This document shows, in pieces, positions 57,182 through 64,000 of a DNA stretch of 64,000 bases (the first letter of the stretch is position 1; each line of letters starts with the position of its first letter). The notes beneath the pieces were generated by a model. The model worked only from the letters and a program-made list of their open reading frames with translations. It had not been told where the DNA came from and made no database searches. The stretch lies in assembly GCF_965263005.1 (NCBI RefSeq), contig NZ_OZ253579.1, positions 434,001 to 498,000 of the forward strand, given 5' to 3'. Both the position numbers and the translations under genes were made by a program. The DNA comes from Rariloculus sp965263005. GTDB lineage: Bacteria; Pseudomonadota; Gammaproteobacteria; Steroidobacterales; Rariloculaceae.

Positions 57182-57865
57182 ATGTCGTTCATACTCGACG
57201 CGCTGCGCAAGTCCGAGGACGAACGGCAGCGCGATGCCGCCCCGAGCATCAGCCGCGCTCCGATGACCGTGCCAAGAGACAGGCTGCCGCGTTGGGCCAT
57301 GGGGGTCATGGTTGCGCTTGCCGTGTGCGTGCTCGCGCTGACCGGCGCGTGGTGGTCGAGTCAGCGGTCGAGCGAGGTCCCGTCCGGCGCGACGGTGTCG
57401 CCCGAGAACGTTGCCGCGCCGCCGGTCGTGCAGTCGCGGCCCCGCACCGTGCCGCGCGCTTCGTCGGTCGATCCTCGGCCGGCGCCAGTCGAGGCGCGGC
57501 CCGCAAGCGTCGAGGCGTCAGCAGGGGCGGAGCCGCAGGCACGGGCCGCGTCCGATCCCAGCCGGAGCTTGAGCGCGCTCGTCGTTGAGCCCGAGGAGCG
57601 GGCGGCGCCGGTAGCGGAAAGCACGAGCCCGGCGGGGCCGTTACCGAGCCTCGGCGAAATTCGAGCTCAAGGGATTGCGATTCCAGTGTTGGATCTTCAA
57701 CTACTCTCGTACGGCGCCGCAGCCGACGAACGTTTCGTGTTCATCAATGGCGCGCGCTACGTGGAGGGCGAACTCGTCGAAGACGATCTTCGCGTCGTCG
57801 CGATCAGGCGCGACGGCGCCGTTGTGAGCCGCCGGGGCCGCGAGTTTCTGTTGGTGCCTGAATAA
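57182..57865 (+). CDS. gspB: General secretion pathway protein B-like
   Basis: 227 residues. Family-typical start MSFILDALRKSEDERQR, a membrane helix (about 38-58), a long Pro/Ala/Ser/Glu periplasmic linker and a C-terminal GspB domain (LDLQLLSYGAAADERFVFINGARYVEGE, read in blocks). Partner of the GspA-like ATPase immediately upstream in secretin assembly for type II secretion. Confidence 0.9.
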   Translation: MSFILDALRKSEDERQRDAAPSISRAPMTVPRDRLPRWAMGVMVALAVCVLALTGAWWSSQRSSEVPSGATVSPENVAAPPVVQSRPRTVPRASSVDPRPAPVEARPASVEASAGAEPQARAASDPSRSLSALVVEPEERAAPVAESTSPAGPLPSLGEIRAQGIAIPVLDLQLLSYGAAADERFVFINGARYVEGELVEDDLRVVAIRRDGAVVSRRGREFLLVPE

Positions 57866-57877
57866 CGACCACCTCGA

Positions 57878-58714
57878 TCACGATCTGATTCCGGTTCCGC
57901 GGTGCAGCAGCACGAGCGCGAGACCGAACAGCACGATGAACGCGCCGAGGATGATCGAGAATGCGATGGCGAGCGGAATGTCGGATGTGCCGAGCATCCC
58001 GTATCTGAAGGCATTGACCATGTACAGGATGGGATTGGCGAGCGCAACGCTCTGCCAGAGCGGCGACAGCAGCGAGATCGAGAAAAAGACCCCGCCGAGA
58101 TAGGTCAACGGCACCAGCACGAACGTCGGGATGATGCTGATGTCGTCGAAGTTCTTCGCGAAGATGGCATTGAGCAGGCCGGCGAGCGAAAAGACCACCG
58201 CCACGAGCACGACGACGGAAAACGTGACCAGCGGGTATTCGATGCGCAGGTCGGTGAAGAACATCGCAACGACCGTCACGAGCGCCGCCACGAGCAAACC
58301 GCGTGTAACGCCGCCAATGATGAACCCGACCACGATCGTGACGACCGACATCGGCGATACGAGCATCTCCTCCAGATGCAGTTGCAGCTTTCCCGAGAAG
58401 AACGAGGAAACCACGTTGCCGAAGGAGTTCTGTATGACAGCCATCATTATCAGGCCGGGCGCGATGAACGTCGTGTAGGGTACGCCGTCCATTTCCCCGA
58501 TCCTGCTCCCGATCAAGCTGCCGAAGATGATGAAGTACAGCGTCATCGTGATCGCGGGCGGGATGATCGTCTGAATCCAGATTCTGAGCACGCGGCGAAT
58601 CTCTTTGTGCGCGATCGTCCCGAGCCCGATCAGGTTGATCATCAACAGGCTGCGCGCGGGTGCGGGCGCAACAGCAATCGGCTCCGACGGCGCGGACGGA
58701 CTGGGGCCGTTCAT
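57878..58714 (-). CDS. yadH: ABC-2 type permease YadH-like
   Basis: 278 residues. Six membrane segments; ABC-2 family blocks such as WIQTIIPPAITMTLYFIIFGSLIGSRIG and FSGKLQLHLEEMLVSPMSVVTIV, read in parts. The start ATG 58714 overlaps the ATPase stop codon (ATGA). With the ATPase it matches E. coli YadGH, an exporter of unknown substrate. An Ala/Pro-rich N-terminal 25 residues precede the conserved region. Confidence 0.9.
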   Translation of the reverse strand: MNGPSPSAPSEPIAVAPAPARSLLMINLIGLGTIAHKEIRRVLRIWIQTIIPPAITMTLYFIIFGSLIGSRIGEMDGVPYTTFIAPGLIMMAVIQNSFGNVVSSFFSGKLQLHLEEMLVSPMSVVTIVVGFIIGGVTRGLLVAALVTVVAMFFTDLRIEYPLVTFSVVVLVAVVFSLAGLLNAIFAKNFDDISIIPTFVLVPLTYLGGVFFSISLLSPLWQSVALANPILYMVNAFRYGMLGTSDIPLAIAFSIILGAFIVLFGLALVLLHRGTGIRS

Positions 58715-59640
58715 CGCGGCGGGCTCGCTTGCTTGCTCTGGACGAGGCGAATGAAGAGCTCTTCCAGGCGGTTGGTCTTGGTCCGCATGCTCGATACCTC
58801 GAGAGATTGAGCCGAGAGCGCAGCAAACAGGCGATTGAGCCCCTGCCCCTTCTCGACCTCGACCTCGATCTCGTGGTCGTTGCGCAGGCGGACGGTGTAA
58901 CCGTCCAGCGCAGGCGCCTCGTGAACGCGATCGTGCAGGCTCAGCACGAACGCTTCGCGCTGCAGCTTCCTTATGACGTTGGTCATCGTGTCGTTCTCGA
59001 TGATCTTGCCTTCGTCGATGATCGCGATGTTGCGGCAGAGTTGCTCGGCCTCATCCAGATAGTGCGTCGTCAGTATGATCGTCACGCCGGAATCGTTGAT
59101 CTCGCGCATGAGAGCCCACATGGAGCGGCGGATTTCTATGTCGACACCGGCCGTAGGCTCGTCGAGTATCAACAGGCGCGGCTCGTGCACGAGGGCTCGG
59201 GCGATCATGAGCCGCCGCTTCATACCGCCCGACAGCCGGCGCGAGATTTCGTTTCGCTTGTCCCACAGATGCAGCAGCCGCAAGTACTTCTCGGCGCGCC
59301 GCCGCGCCACGCGGCGCGGTACGCCGTAGTAACCTGCCTGATTGACGAGCGTGTTGAAGCAGCGCTCGAACATGTTGAGGTTGACTTCCTGCGGCACGAC
59401 GCCGATGCAGGACTTGGCCGCCTCCCGCGCCCTGTCGAGATCGTGACCGAACACCGTGACCTTGCCGCTCGTCTTGTTGACGAGCGAAGTGACGATGCCT
59501 ATCGCCGTCGTCTTGCCGGCGCCGTTCGGCCCCAGCAACGCACAGAAGTCGCCTTCGGCAACCGTGAGATCGATCGCCTTCAGCGCCGCGACGCCGTTGC
59601 CGTAAACCTTGCCAAGGCCTTTGAGTACGAGCGCATCCAT
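58711..59640 (-). CDS. yadG: ABC transporter ATP-binding protein YadG-like
   Basis: 309 residues, closely like E. coli YadG along its length: Walker A GPNGAGKTT (38-46), NQAGYYGVPR, signature LSGGMKRRLMIARAL, Walker B LLILDEPTAGVDIE and TTHYLDEAE, ending NRLEELFIRLV. Forms a transporter with the overlapping permease gene downstream. Confidence 0.93.
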   Translation of the reverse strand: MDALVLKGLGKVYGNGVAALKAIDLTVAEGDFCALLGPNGAGKTTAIGIVTSLVNKTSGKVTVFGHDLDRAREAAKSCIGVVPQEVNLNMFERCFNTLVNQAGYYGVPRRVARRRAEKYLRLLHLWDKRNEISRRLSGGMKRRLMIARALVHEPRLLILDEPTAGVDIEIRRSMWALMREINDSGVTIILTTHYLDEAEQLCRNIAIIDEGKIIENDTMTNVIRKLQREAFVLSLHDRVHEAPALDGYTVRLRNDHEIEVEVEKGQGLNRLFAALSAQSLEVSSMRTKTNRLEELFIRLVQSKQASPPR

Positions 59641-59706
59641 CGAGTGGGCCGCGACGGTCCTCCGGGCGGGCGGGAACAGGCGGCTATTGTACTTGGATGC
59701 GTCAGG

Positions 59707-60285
59707 CTAGCGAGATGCGCGAAGGCCGGCCTGCGTCGTGTGCCAATTGTCCGCCAGATTCGGCTGCATGCCGATGAGCAGCAGATGGCGCCTGTACTCG
59801 CGACGCGTTTCTGTTAGCAACTCGATCCACACCCATTCCGCGTCGAGATACGCGCAGGTGATGAGATCCACGGTGAACGCCAGACGCGAAAGCTCGAGCA
59901 GCGGCATCGACCGCAGGAGGTGGACTTCAGCTTCGCTCATGGCCAGGAACAGCCGTGCGCTGTATGTGCTGCGCCGGGCCAGATGCCAGGCGCCACTGAG
60001 AATGCCGGCCTGCAGTGCGATTTGCGCCGGATCGGTCGACAAGGGCTTCGGGTCCATGATGTGCGGGCCGACGGCATCAAGCTTGAGGCGGAACAGGGCG
60101 CCAGGAAACTCGGCGAGCGGATCGAGCGCGGCGGCCGGAGCCGAGCGCAGCGTCGCGACGGTCGTTTCCGCCAAGCCAAGGCACTCAAGTCGCTCATGGG
60201 CGCGAGCCTGCAGGAAACACAAAAACAGGCGATTGAGCTCCCGAACGTGGTCAAGGTTTCGAAATTCGTGCGCTTCTGTTGGCAT
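59707..60285 (-). CDS. FlhD-like protein with two FlhD-type units
   Basis: 192 residues from ATG 60285 (AAGGG seven bases upstream), nearly twice the usual FlhD length of about 105-120. Residues 17-71 resemble E. coli FlhD (LNRLFLCFLQARAHERLECLG, ATLRSAPAAALDPLAEF, FRLKLDA). Residues 96-149 repeat the same pattern: ARLFLAMSEAEVHLLRSMP and LSRLAFTVD against ERLECLGLAETTVATLRSAP and LDPLAEF. FlhD normally pairs with FlhC as FlhD4C2 to activate class II flagellar genes. The FlhC-like gene is divergent across a 110-bp gap rather than downstream in one operon. Assignment is by residue pattern, without a search. Confidence 0.65.
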   Translation of the reverse strand: MPTEAHEFRNLDHVRELNRLFLCFLQARAHERLECLGLAETTVATLRSAPAAALDPLAEFPGALFRLKLDAVGPHIMDPKPLSTDPAQIALQAGILSGAWHLARRSTYSARLFLAMSEAEVHLLRSMPLLELSRLAFTVDLITCAYLDAEWVWIELLTETRREYRRHLLLIGMQPNLADNWHTTQAGLRASR

Positions 60286-60395
60286 CGTTCGGCCCTTTTT
60301 TCCGGGTGTAGTAACTATATTTAGTCCTAAATTAGCAGCAACAGTTCAGGTAGGCTAAGTTGCGTTAGTTGGAGGTTTGAAGGGAAAAAGGCGTT
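60286..60395. promoter_or_regulatory. Divergent flhD-like/flhC-like control region
   Basis: A 110-bp AT-rich gap between the two divergent regulators. It contains the dyad TTTAG-TC-CTAAA (60320-60331) near its centre, a plausible shared operator, and ribosome sites for both genes at its edges. No clear -35/-10 pair stands out. Confidence 0.4.
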
Positions 60396-60956
60396 ATGAG
60401 AGCTACGGACGATCGATATCGAGGCGAAAAGGCAAGATTCGAACTCGCGATGCGCATGATCGAACACGAAGCGCGCACGGGAACGATACGGTTCTGGACG
60501 GCGCTCAGCGACGACCGCATCCGCAAGCTCTATACGTCCTACTTCAAGTTCGGCAGCACGCCTGTCCGCCGCCGCCGCGGCCGCTCACCGACTCAAGTCG
60601 CGCCGCTCGTTCGCACGCCGGATCGCACTCTGGAATCGGGTTTCGTGACGAACCTGCTGCTCGCGAATGGACTCTTGTCCGAGGAGCAGCCTCCCGGTCC
60701 CGCGCTCAGGCATAACGTAGAGCTCGGGCACCGGTTCTGCCAATGTTTCGAGACCTATCTCGAGCTCGTGCCGCGGCCCGCGTTGTCGTTCGAGTGGTGC
60801 TGGAATCTGCTGCGCAGCGTGCGCAGCGGCGAGGAGTTGGGCGTATTGCGTTGTGATACATGCGCGATCTGCTACGTCGTCGATCTGCTCGCTATGCCTC
60901 GGGCCGAGTGCCCGAGCTGCACGTTGTTCAGGCGGCCAGCTCCGACAGTTTCGCGC
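60396..60956 (+). CDS. FlhC-like transcriptional regulator
   Basis: 187 residues (the TAG stop at 60957-60959 also starts repeat copy C). FlhC pattern: EKARFELAMRMIEHEARTG and DRIRKLYTSYFKFGSTP at the N-terminus, SFEWCWNLLRSV in the middle, and the zinc quartet Cys153-x2-Cys156 ... Cys172-x2-Cys175, equivalent to Cys137/140/157/160 of E. coli FlhC. FlhC supplies DNA binding in the FlhD4C2 activator. No flagellar genes lie in the window, so the regulon is unknown. Together with the tandem FlhD-like protein it probably forms a variant FlhDC complex. Confidence 0.78.
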
Positions 60957-60957
60957 T

Positions 60958-61151
60958 AGCAGTGCGCGGCAAAGCCCCGCGCGGCACGGAGACCGGCGAG
61001 GCGCCCGCCTGACAAGGCGGGAGGAGCGAGAATATTGGACATATCTGAGCGACGAGCAACGCAGCGCAGGCGGGATGCATCGCCGTTTGATCCGCCGTCT
61101 TCGGCGAGGCCGTCTTCCGCCCCATGCAGCGGGGGTTTGCCACGGGCTGCT
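60958..61151 (+). repeat. Dispersed inverted-repeat element, full copy C (long form)
   Basis: 194 bp. Left arm AGCAGTGCGCGGCAAAGCCC (then CGC), right arm ending GCCACGGGCTGCT (61151). The centre matches copies A and B (GCGAGAATATTGGACATATC) but about 35 extra bases with GTCTTCCGCCCCATG lie before the right arm; the same insert is retained in the deleted copy at 1035. It begins at the flhC-like TAG stop codon. The following 61152-61324 before the NRDE gene shows no gene. Confidence 0.88.
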
Positions 61152-61324
61152 AAGCCAGCGTCCCGTTCCACGAATAGCGCGCTGTTCAGCGCCTCTCGGC
61201 GATCCTGCCGGCAATGCACAACCCGGCGGGAATGGCGGACCCGTCGTCAAGGACCGAAACACAGCCAGACGCCTGCTGCCAAATCCGAATCTGATGCTAT
61301 TGGTGGGATGGGAACCCGGGCTGC

Positions 61325-62086
61325 ATGTGCCTGATTGTCGTCGCTCATCGGATCAATGACCGCCACGCGCTGGTCGTAGCGGCAAACCGCGACGAGCATC
61401 ACGCGCGGCCGAGCAGCGCCGCGGGCTGGTGGAGCGACGCGCCCGACATGCTCGGAGGACGGGACCTTAGCGCCGGCGGGACGTGGCTTGCAATGGACCG
61501 ATCGGGGCGTTTCGCGGCGGTGACGAACTTTTATGAGCCGGGCACCCCGGCGGCGAAGATGTCGCGGGGCATGCTCGCCACGGATTATCTGCGCGCGCGC
61601 GGGCCGCTAGAGGGTTACAGTCGGGACCTCGCGCGGCGGGGCACCGACTATGGCCCGTTCAATCTCTTGTTGTTTGACGGCGCTGCGCTTCATTACGTCA
61701 GCAACCGGGCAAGTCCCGCGGAGCTGCCAGCCGGGATTCACGGCCTGAGCAACAACCGTCTCGGCACGGAATGGCCCAAGGTCCAAAGGGCCGTGCGCGG
61801 GCTCGCGGCCGCGGTCGACGCCGAGAATCCCGTGGAACCGCTGTTCGAGCTTCTGGCCGAGCGCAGGCGGAGTCCGACGGATGAGCGGCGCTACACTGAA
61901 GACCTGTTCATCGTCGGGCCCGAATACGGCACGCGCTCGTCCACGGTCGTGCTGATCCGGCGCGACGGCGAGGCAATGCTGGCCGAGCGCCGTTTCGACG
62001 CCGACGCGAACTGCATCGGCGAGAGCCGCGTGAGGTTTTCAATCCGGCGCAACGCAGGTGCTGGCGCGAACCTCACGCGCGCCTGA
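61325..62086 (+). CDS. NRDE-family (TANGO2-like) protein
   Basis: 253 residues. Starts MCLIVVAHR and has the name-giving ANRDE block (VVAANRDEHHARPSSAAGWW), then GGRDLSAGGTWLAMDRSGRFAAVTNF and LSNNRLGTEWPKV. The Cys at position 2 may act as an N-terminal nucleophile. The human relative TANGO2 is implicated in haem or lipid handling; bacterial function is not settled. Its 3' end overlaps the convergent hydrolase gene by 14 bp. Confidence 0.9.
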   Translation: MCLIVVAHRINDRHALVVAANRDEHHARPSSAAGWWSDAPDMLGGRDLSAGGTWLAMDRSGRFAAVTNFYEPGTPAAKMSRGMLATDYLRARGPLEGYSRDLARRGTDYGPFNLLLFDGAALHYVSNRASPAELPAGIHGLSNNRLGTEWPKVQRAVRGLAAAVDAENPVEPLFELLAERRRSPTDERRYTEDLFIVGPEYGTRSSTVVLIRRDGEAMLAERRFDADANCIGESRVRFSIRRNAGAGANLTRA

Positions 62087-62741
62087 GACCGGCTAGCCAC
62101 GAGCTAATGTCGCTGATCTCCGCGGCACAGACGCCGTGATCGATCGGGTAGGTGCGCCAGTCGACAAGATAGCCGGCTGCAACCAGCAGATCGCGCGACA
62201 GCGTCCCGAATGAGATGTCTATAAGCGGATCCACACTGCCGTGCGCCATCAGGATCGGGATGTCCCGGCTCGCCGCGGCCGCCTCAAGCTCGAGCTTCGC
62301 CGCCAGCGGCAGATACGTGGATAACGCGATCACACCGGCAAGCGGCTCGGTCTCGCGCACGGCCGTGTGGAGCACGACCGCGCCGCCTTGCGAGAAGCCC
62401 ACGAGCACGATTTGGTCGCGGCTGAGGCCGCGGTCGATTTCACGGCCGATCAGTTGGCGCACCGCTTCGGCGCTCGCTCGAATGCCGGCTTCATCCTCGG
62501 GGCCGCTCGGGCCGAACGACAGGATGTCGTACCAGGCCCGCATCTCGATGCCGCCGTTGATCGTTACGGGACGCACAGGTGCATGCGGAAACACGAAGCG
62601 TGCGCCGAAAGGCAAATCAAGCTCACGCGCGATCGGCTCGAAGTCGTATCCGTCGGCGCCGAGACCATGTAACCAGATGACGCCAAGATCGATCCCGGCG
62701 CCCGTCTCAAGCTCCACAGTATCGAGTCTTCCCATCTTCAT
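62073..62741 (-). CDS. Phospholipase/carboxylesterase-family hydrolase
   Basis: 222 residues, alpha/beta hydrolase of the bacterial carboxylesterase / acyl-protein-thioesterase family. IWLHGLGADGYDFEPIA near the start, nucleophile Ser in GFSQGGAVVLH, Asp in GSVDPLIDISFG and His in YPIDHGVCAAEI (usually GHSVCxEEI, so Asp replaces Gly before the His). Acts on short or lipid esters; natural substrate unknown. Divergent from argR. Confidence 0.9.
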   Translation of the reverse strand: MKMGRLDTVELETGAGIDLGVIWLHGLGADGYDFEPIARELDLPFGARFVFPHAPVRPVTINGGIEMRAWYDILSFGPSGPEDEAGIRASAEAVRQLIGREIDRGLSRDQIVLVGFSQGGAVVLHTAVRETEPLAGVIALSTYLPLAAKLELEAAAASRDIPILMAHGSVDPLIDISFGTLSRDLLVAAGYLVDWRTYPIDHGVCAAEISDISSWLAGLRRA

Positions 62742-62789
62742 GTCCTCGATCGCCGCGACGGTGCTTCGGCCGCGAAGGGGGTTGCATAT

Positions 62790-62817
62790 TTGCGCATACG
62801 ATATAATATATGCGCAA
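62790..62817 (+). promoter_or_regulatory. Probable ArgR operator overlapping the argR -10 box
   Basis: Perfect 9-bp inverted repeat TTGCGCATA (62790-62798) and TATGCGCAA (62809-62817) with a 10-bp AT spacer that contains TATAAT (62802-62807). It lies just before argR. ArgR usually represses its own arg genes by binding palindromes over the promoter; the arms here differ from the E. coli ARG box, so the assignment is positional. Confidence 0.6.
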
Positions 62818-62837
62818 CTTCATGCATGGTGCCCGTG

Positions 62838-63305
62838 ATGCCCACCGCGACCCTACAACAGCAGCTCGAACGTCGGCAAGCGATTGCGCGGCTGCTCGAT
62901 GAGCACGAGATCTATCTCCAATCCGAGCTCGTCGAGCTGCTCCGCGCCGAGGGTTATCCGGCCACGCAGTCCAGTGTGAGCCGCGATTTGCGAAATCTCG
63001 GCGCCGCGAAGCTCAGGAACCGCTACAGCCTGCCCGAGCGCGTCGCCGGGCACAACGAGCAACCGCTCGAGGTCATCGGGCAGTTCGTTCGCGACATCCG
63101 CCCCGCGGGGCCGAACCTGCTGGTGATATCGACGGCGGTGGGCGCGGCGCAGCGCGTCGCGTTGACCCTGGATCGGGTCGGCTGGCCGGAAATCGTCGGC
63201 ACGTTGTCGGGCGACGACACGATCTTCGTCGCAACTGCGAGCGCGGCGCGGCAGCGTCGTCTCAGCAGCATGCTGCGACAGTGTTTGAGCGAGGCGGCAC
63301 AATGA
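62838..63305 (+). CDS. argR: Arginine repressor ArgR
   Basis: 155 residues from ATG 62838 (an ATG at 62826 is possible; earlier in-frame starts fall inside the operator). Winged-helix DNA-binding domain (RRQAIARLLDEHEIYLQSEL, TQSSVSRDLRNLGAAKLR) with the SR recognition motif, then the arginine-binding oligomerisation domain (NLLVISTAVGAAQRVALTLDR, VGTLSGDDTIFV with the GDD ligand-binding motif). The stop overlaps the argG start (ATGA), so regulator and target are cotranscribed. Confidence 0.93.
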   Translation: MPTATLQQQLERRQAIARLLDEHEIYLQSELVELLRAEGYPATQSSVSRDLRNLGAAKLRNRYSLPERVAGHNEQPLEVIGQFVRDIRPAGPNLLVISTAVGAAQRVALTLDRVGWPEIVGTLSGDDTIFVATASAARQRRLSSMLRQCLSEAAQ

Positions 63306-64000
63306 CTACGAGCAACAACGGCAACCCGATCGTGCTCGCGTTCTCGGGCGGCCTGGATACATCGTTCTGCATCCCGTGGCTCAAGGAAACCCATGGGCGC
63401 CCGGTCGTGACGGTTACCGTCAATACGGGTGGCATCGACAGCCAGGCTGCAACCGAGCTCACGGAGCGCGCGCTCGCGCTCGGCGCCGCGGATCACGTGC
63501 TCCTGGAGGCTCGCGAAGAGTTCTTCAACACGGTGCTCAAATACCTGATCATGGGCAACGTGCGCCGCGGCCAGCTCTATCCGCTGTGCGTCGGGGCCGA
63601 GCGCGGCGTGCAGGCGTCCCATCTGGCGCGGTTTGCAACCGATCTCGACGCGGCGAGCGTCGCACACGGCTGCACGGCCGCCGGCAACGATCAGGTACGC
63701 TTCGAGATTATCCTGAAAGCGCTCGCACCCGAGCTCGAGGTGCTTGCACCGGTTCGCGACCACTCCTGGGCGCGCGCGGCTCAAGTCGAATTTCTTGAGC
63801 AGCGCGGCATGCCGACGCCGCTGGGCGGCTCCGCCTACTCGATCAACCGCGGTCTATGGGGCGTGACGATCGGCGGAACCGAGACGCTGGATTCGAAGGG
63901 CTGCATTCCCGAATCGGCTTGGGTCTTGAGCCGCGGCGCGCTCGACGCGCCGCGTGCGCCGCTGGAAGTCGAGCTTGGCTTCGAGTGCGGCATACCGACC
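63302..64000 (+). CDS. argG: Argininosuccinate synthase (5' part)
   Basis: The frame runs from ATG 63302, overlapping the argR stop codon, to the window end (233 codons). It joins citrulline and aspartate with ATP in arginine synthesis. ATP loop AFSGGLDTSFC, then LYPLCVGAERGVQASHLARF, HGCTAAGNDQVRFE and YSINRGLWGVTIGGTETL. By memory the wording is closest to ArgG of Bacteroidetes and Xanthomonas, lineages that make arginine through acylated citrulline; whether this organism does so needs the next genes. Confidence 0.93.
   Translation, partial: MTTSNNGNPIVLAFSGGLDTSFCIPWLKETHGRPVVTVTVNTGGIDSQAATELTERALALGAADHVLLEAREEFFNTVLKYLIMGNVRRGQLYPLCVGAERGVQASHLARFATDLDAASVAHGCTAAGNDQVRFEIILKALAPELEVLAPVRDHSWARAAQVEFLEQRGMPTPLGGSAYSINRGLWGVTIGGTETLDSKGCIPESAWVLSRGALDAPRAPLEVELGFECGIPT

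Noticed and set aside
60430..60450. tRNA T-loop-like GAGTTCGAATC on the minus strand
   Set aside because: It lies in codons of the flhC-like gene and no acceptor or anticodon arms can be built around it.

Overview
The window looks like chromosomal DNA of a high-GC gammaproteobacterium around its replication origin. The evidence is the order mnmG / mnmE-yidC-rnpA-rpmH / dnaA-dnaN-recF-gyrB, together with SecB, FadE, EnvC, NtrBC, GspA/GspB, YheT and FlhDC-like proteins. Several genes are atypical for that class: a single-chain alpha2 glycyl-tRNA synthetase, a class 1B-type dihydroorotate dehydrogenase, a Bacteroidetes-like dihydroorotase and a Bacteroidetes/Xanthomonas-like argininosuccinate synthase. 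I cannot name the genus from sequence alone.

Layout. 1-11.3 kb: origin region. Genes left of about 4.85 kb run leftward and dnaA, dnaN, recF and gyrB run rightward; a perfect DnaA box lies upstream of dnaA. rpmH (44 codons) sits inside an open extension of the rnpA frame. 11.3-14.1 kb: plsC, gmhB and glyS, leftward. 14.2-19.2 kb: a nitrogen-control block (glnA, DUF4124 protein, ntrB, ntrC); glnA has a -24/-12 promoter and an NtrC site. 19.2-27.8 kb: a divergent LpxA homologue coupled to a Gfo/Idh oxidoreductase, an OBG/DRG GTPase, pyrD, then gpsA-secB-rhodanese and envC-ctpA. 27.8-30.4 kb: two translationally coupled strings of small membrane or exported proteins, a GFA-family enzyme and an RRM protein. 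30.6-33.1 kb: a PAS-PAS sigma54 activator divergent from a small exported protein that has its own sigma54 promoter and three upstream repeats. 33.1-42.2 kb: pyrC, an M16 peptidase and a four-gene Gld-type ABC operon. 42.4-50.6 kb: a four-RCK_C anion transporter, an SRPBCC-like protein, two redox enzymes, gshA and yheT. 50.7-57.9 kb: a small exported protein, mdh, fadE, a DUF4399 lipoprotein and gspA/gspB-like genes. 57.9-61 kb: yadGH, and a divergent FlhD-like/FlhC-like pair in which the FlhD-like protein appears to contain two FlhD units. 61-64 kb: an NRDE protein, a carboxylesterase, argR with an operator over its -10, and the start of argG.

A family of intergenic inverted-repeat elements (full copies at 14.19, 52.13 and 60.96 kb, derivatives at 1.04 and 23.2 kb, a possible fragment at 2.6 kb) runs through the window. 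In three cases the element begins exactly at the TAG stop codon of the adjacent gene.

The most interesting candidates are the tandem-FlhD/FlhC locus, the sigma54 activator with its small exported target, the LpxA-like/oxidoreductase pair, the stop-codon-associated repeats and the rnpA/rpmH overlap. Functions are read from motifs and remembered family features; no database search was run.
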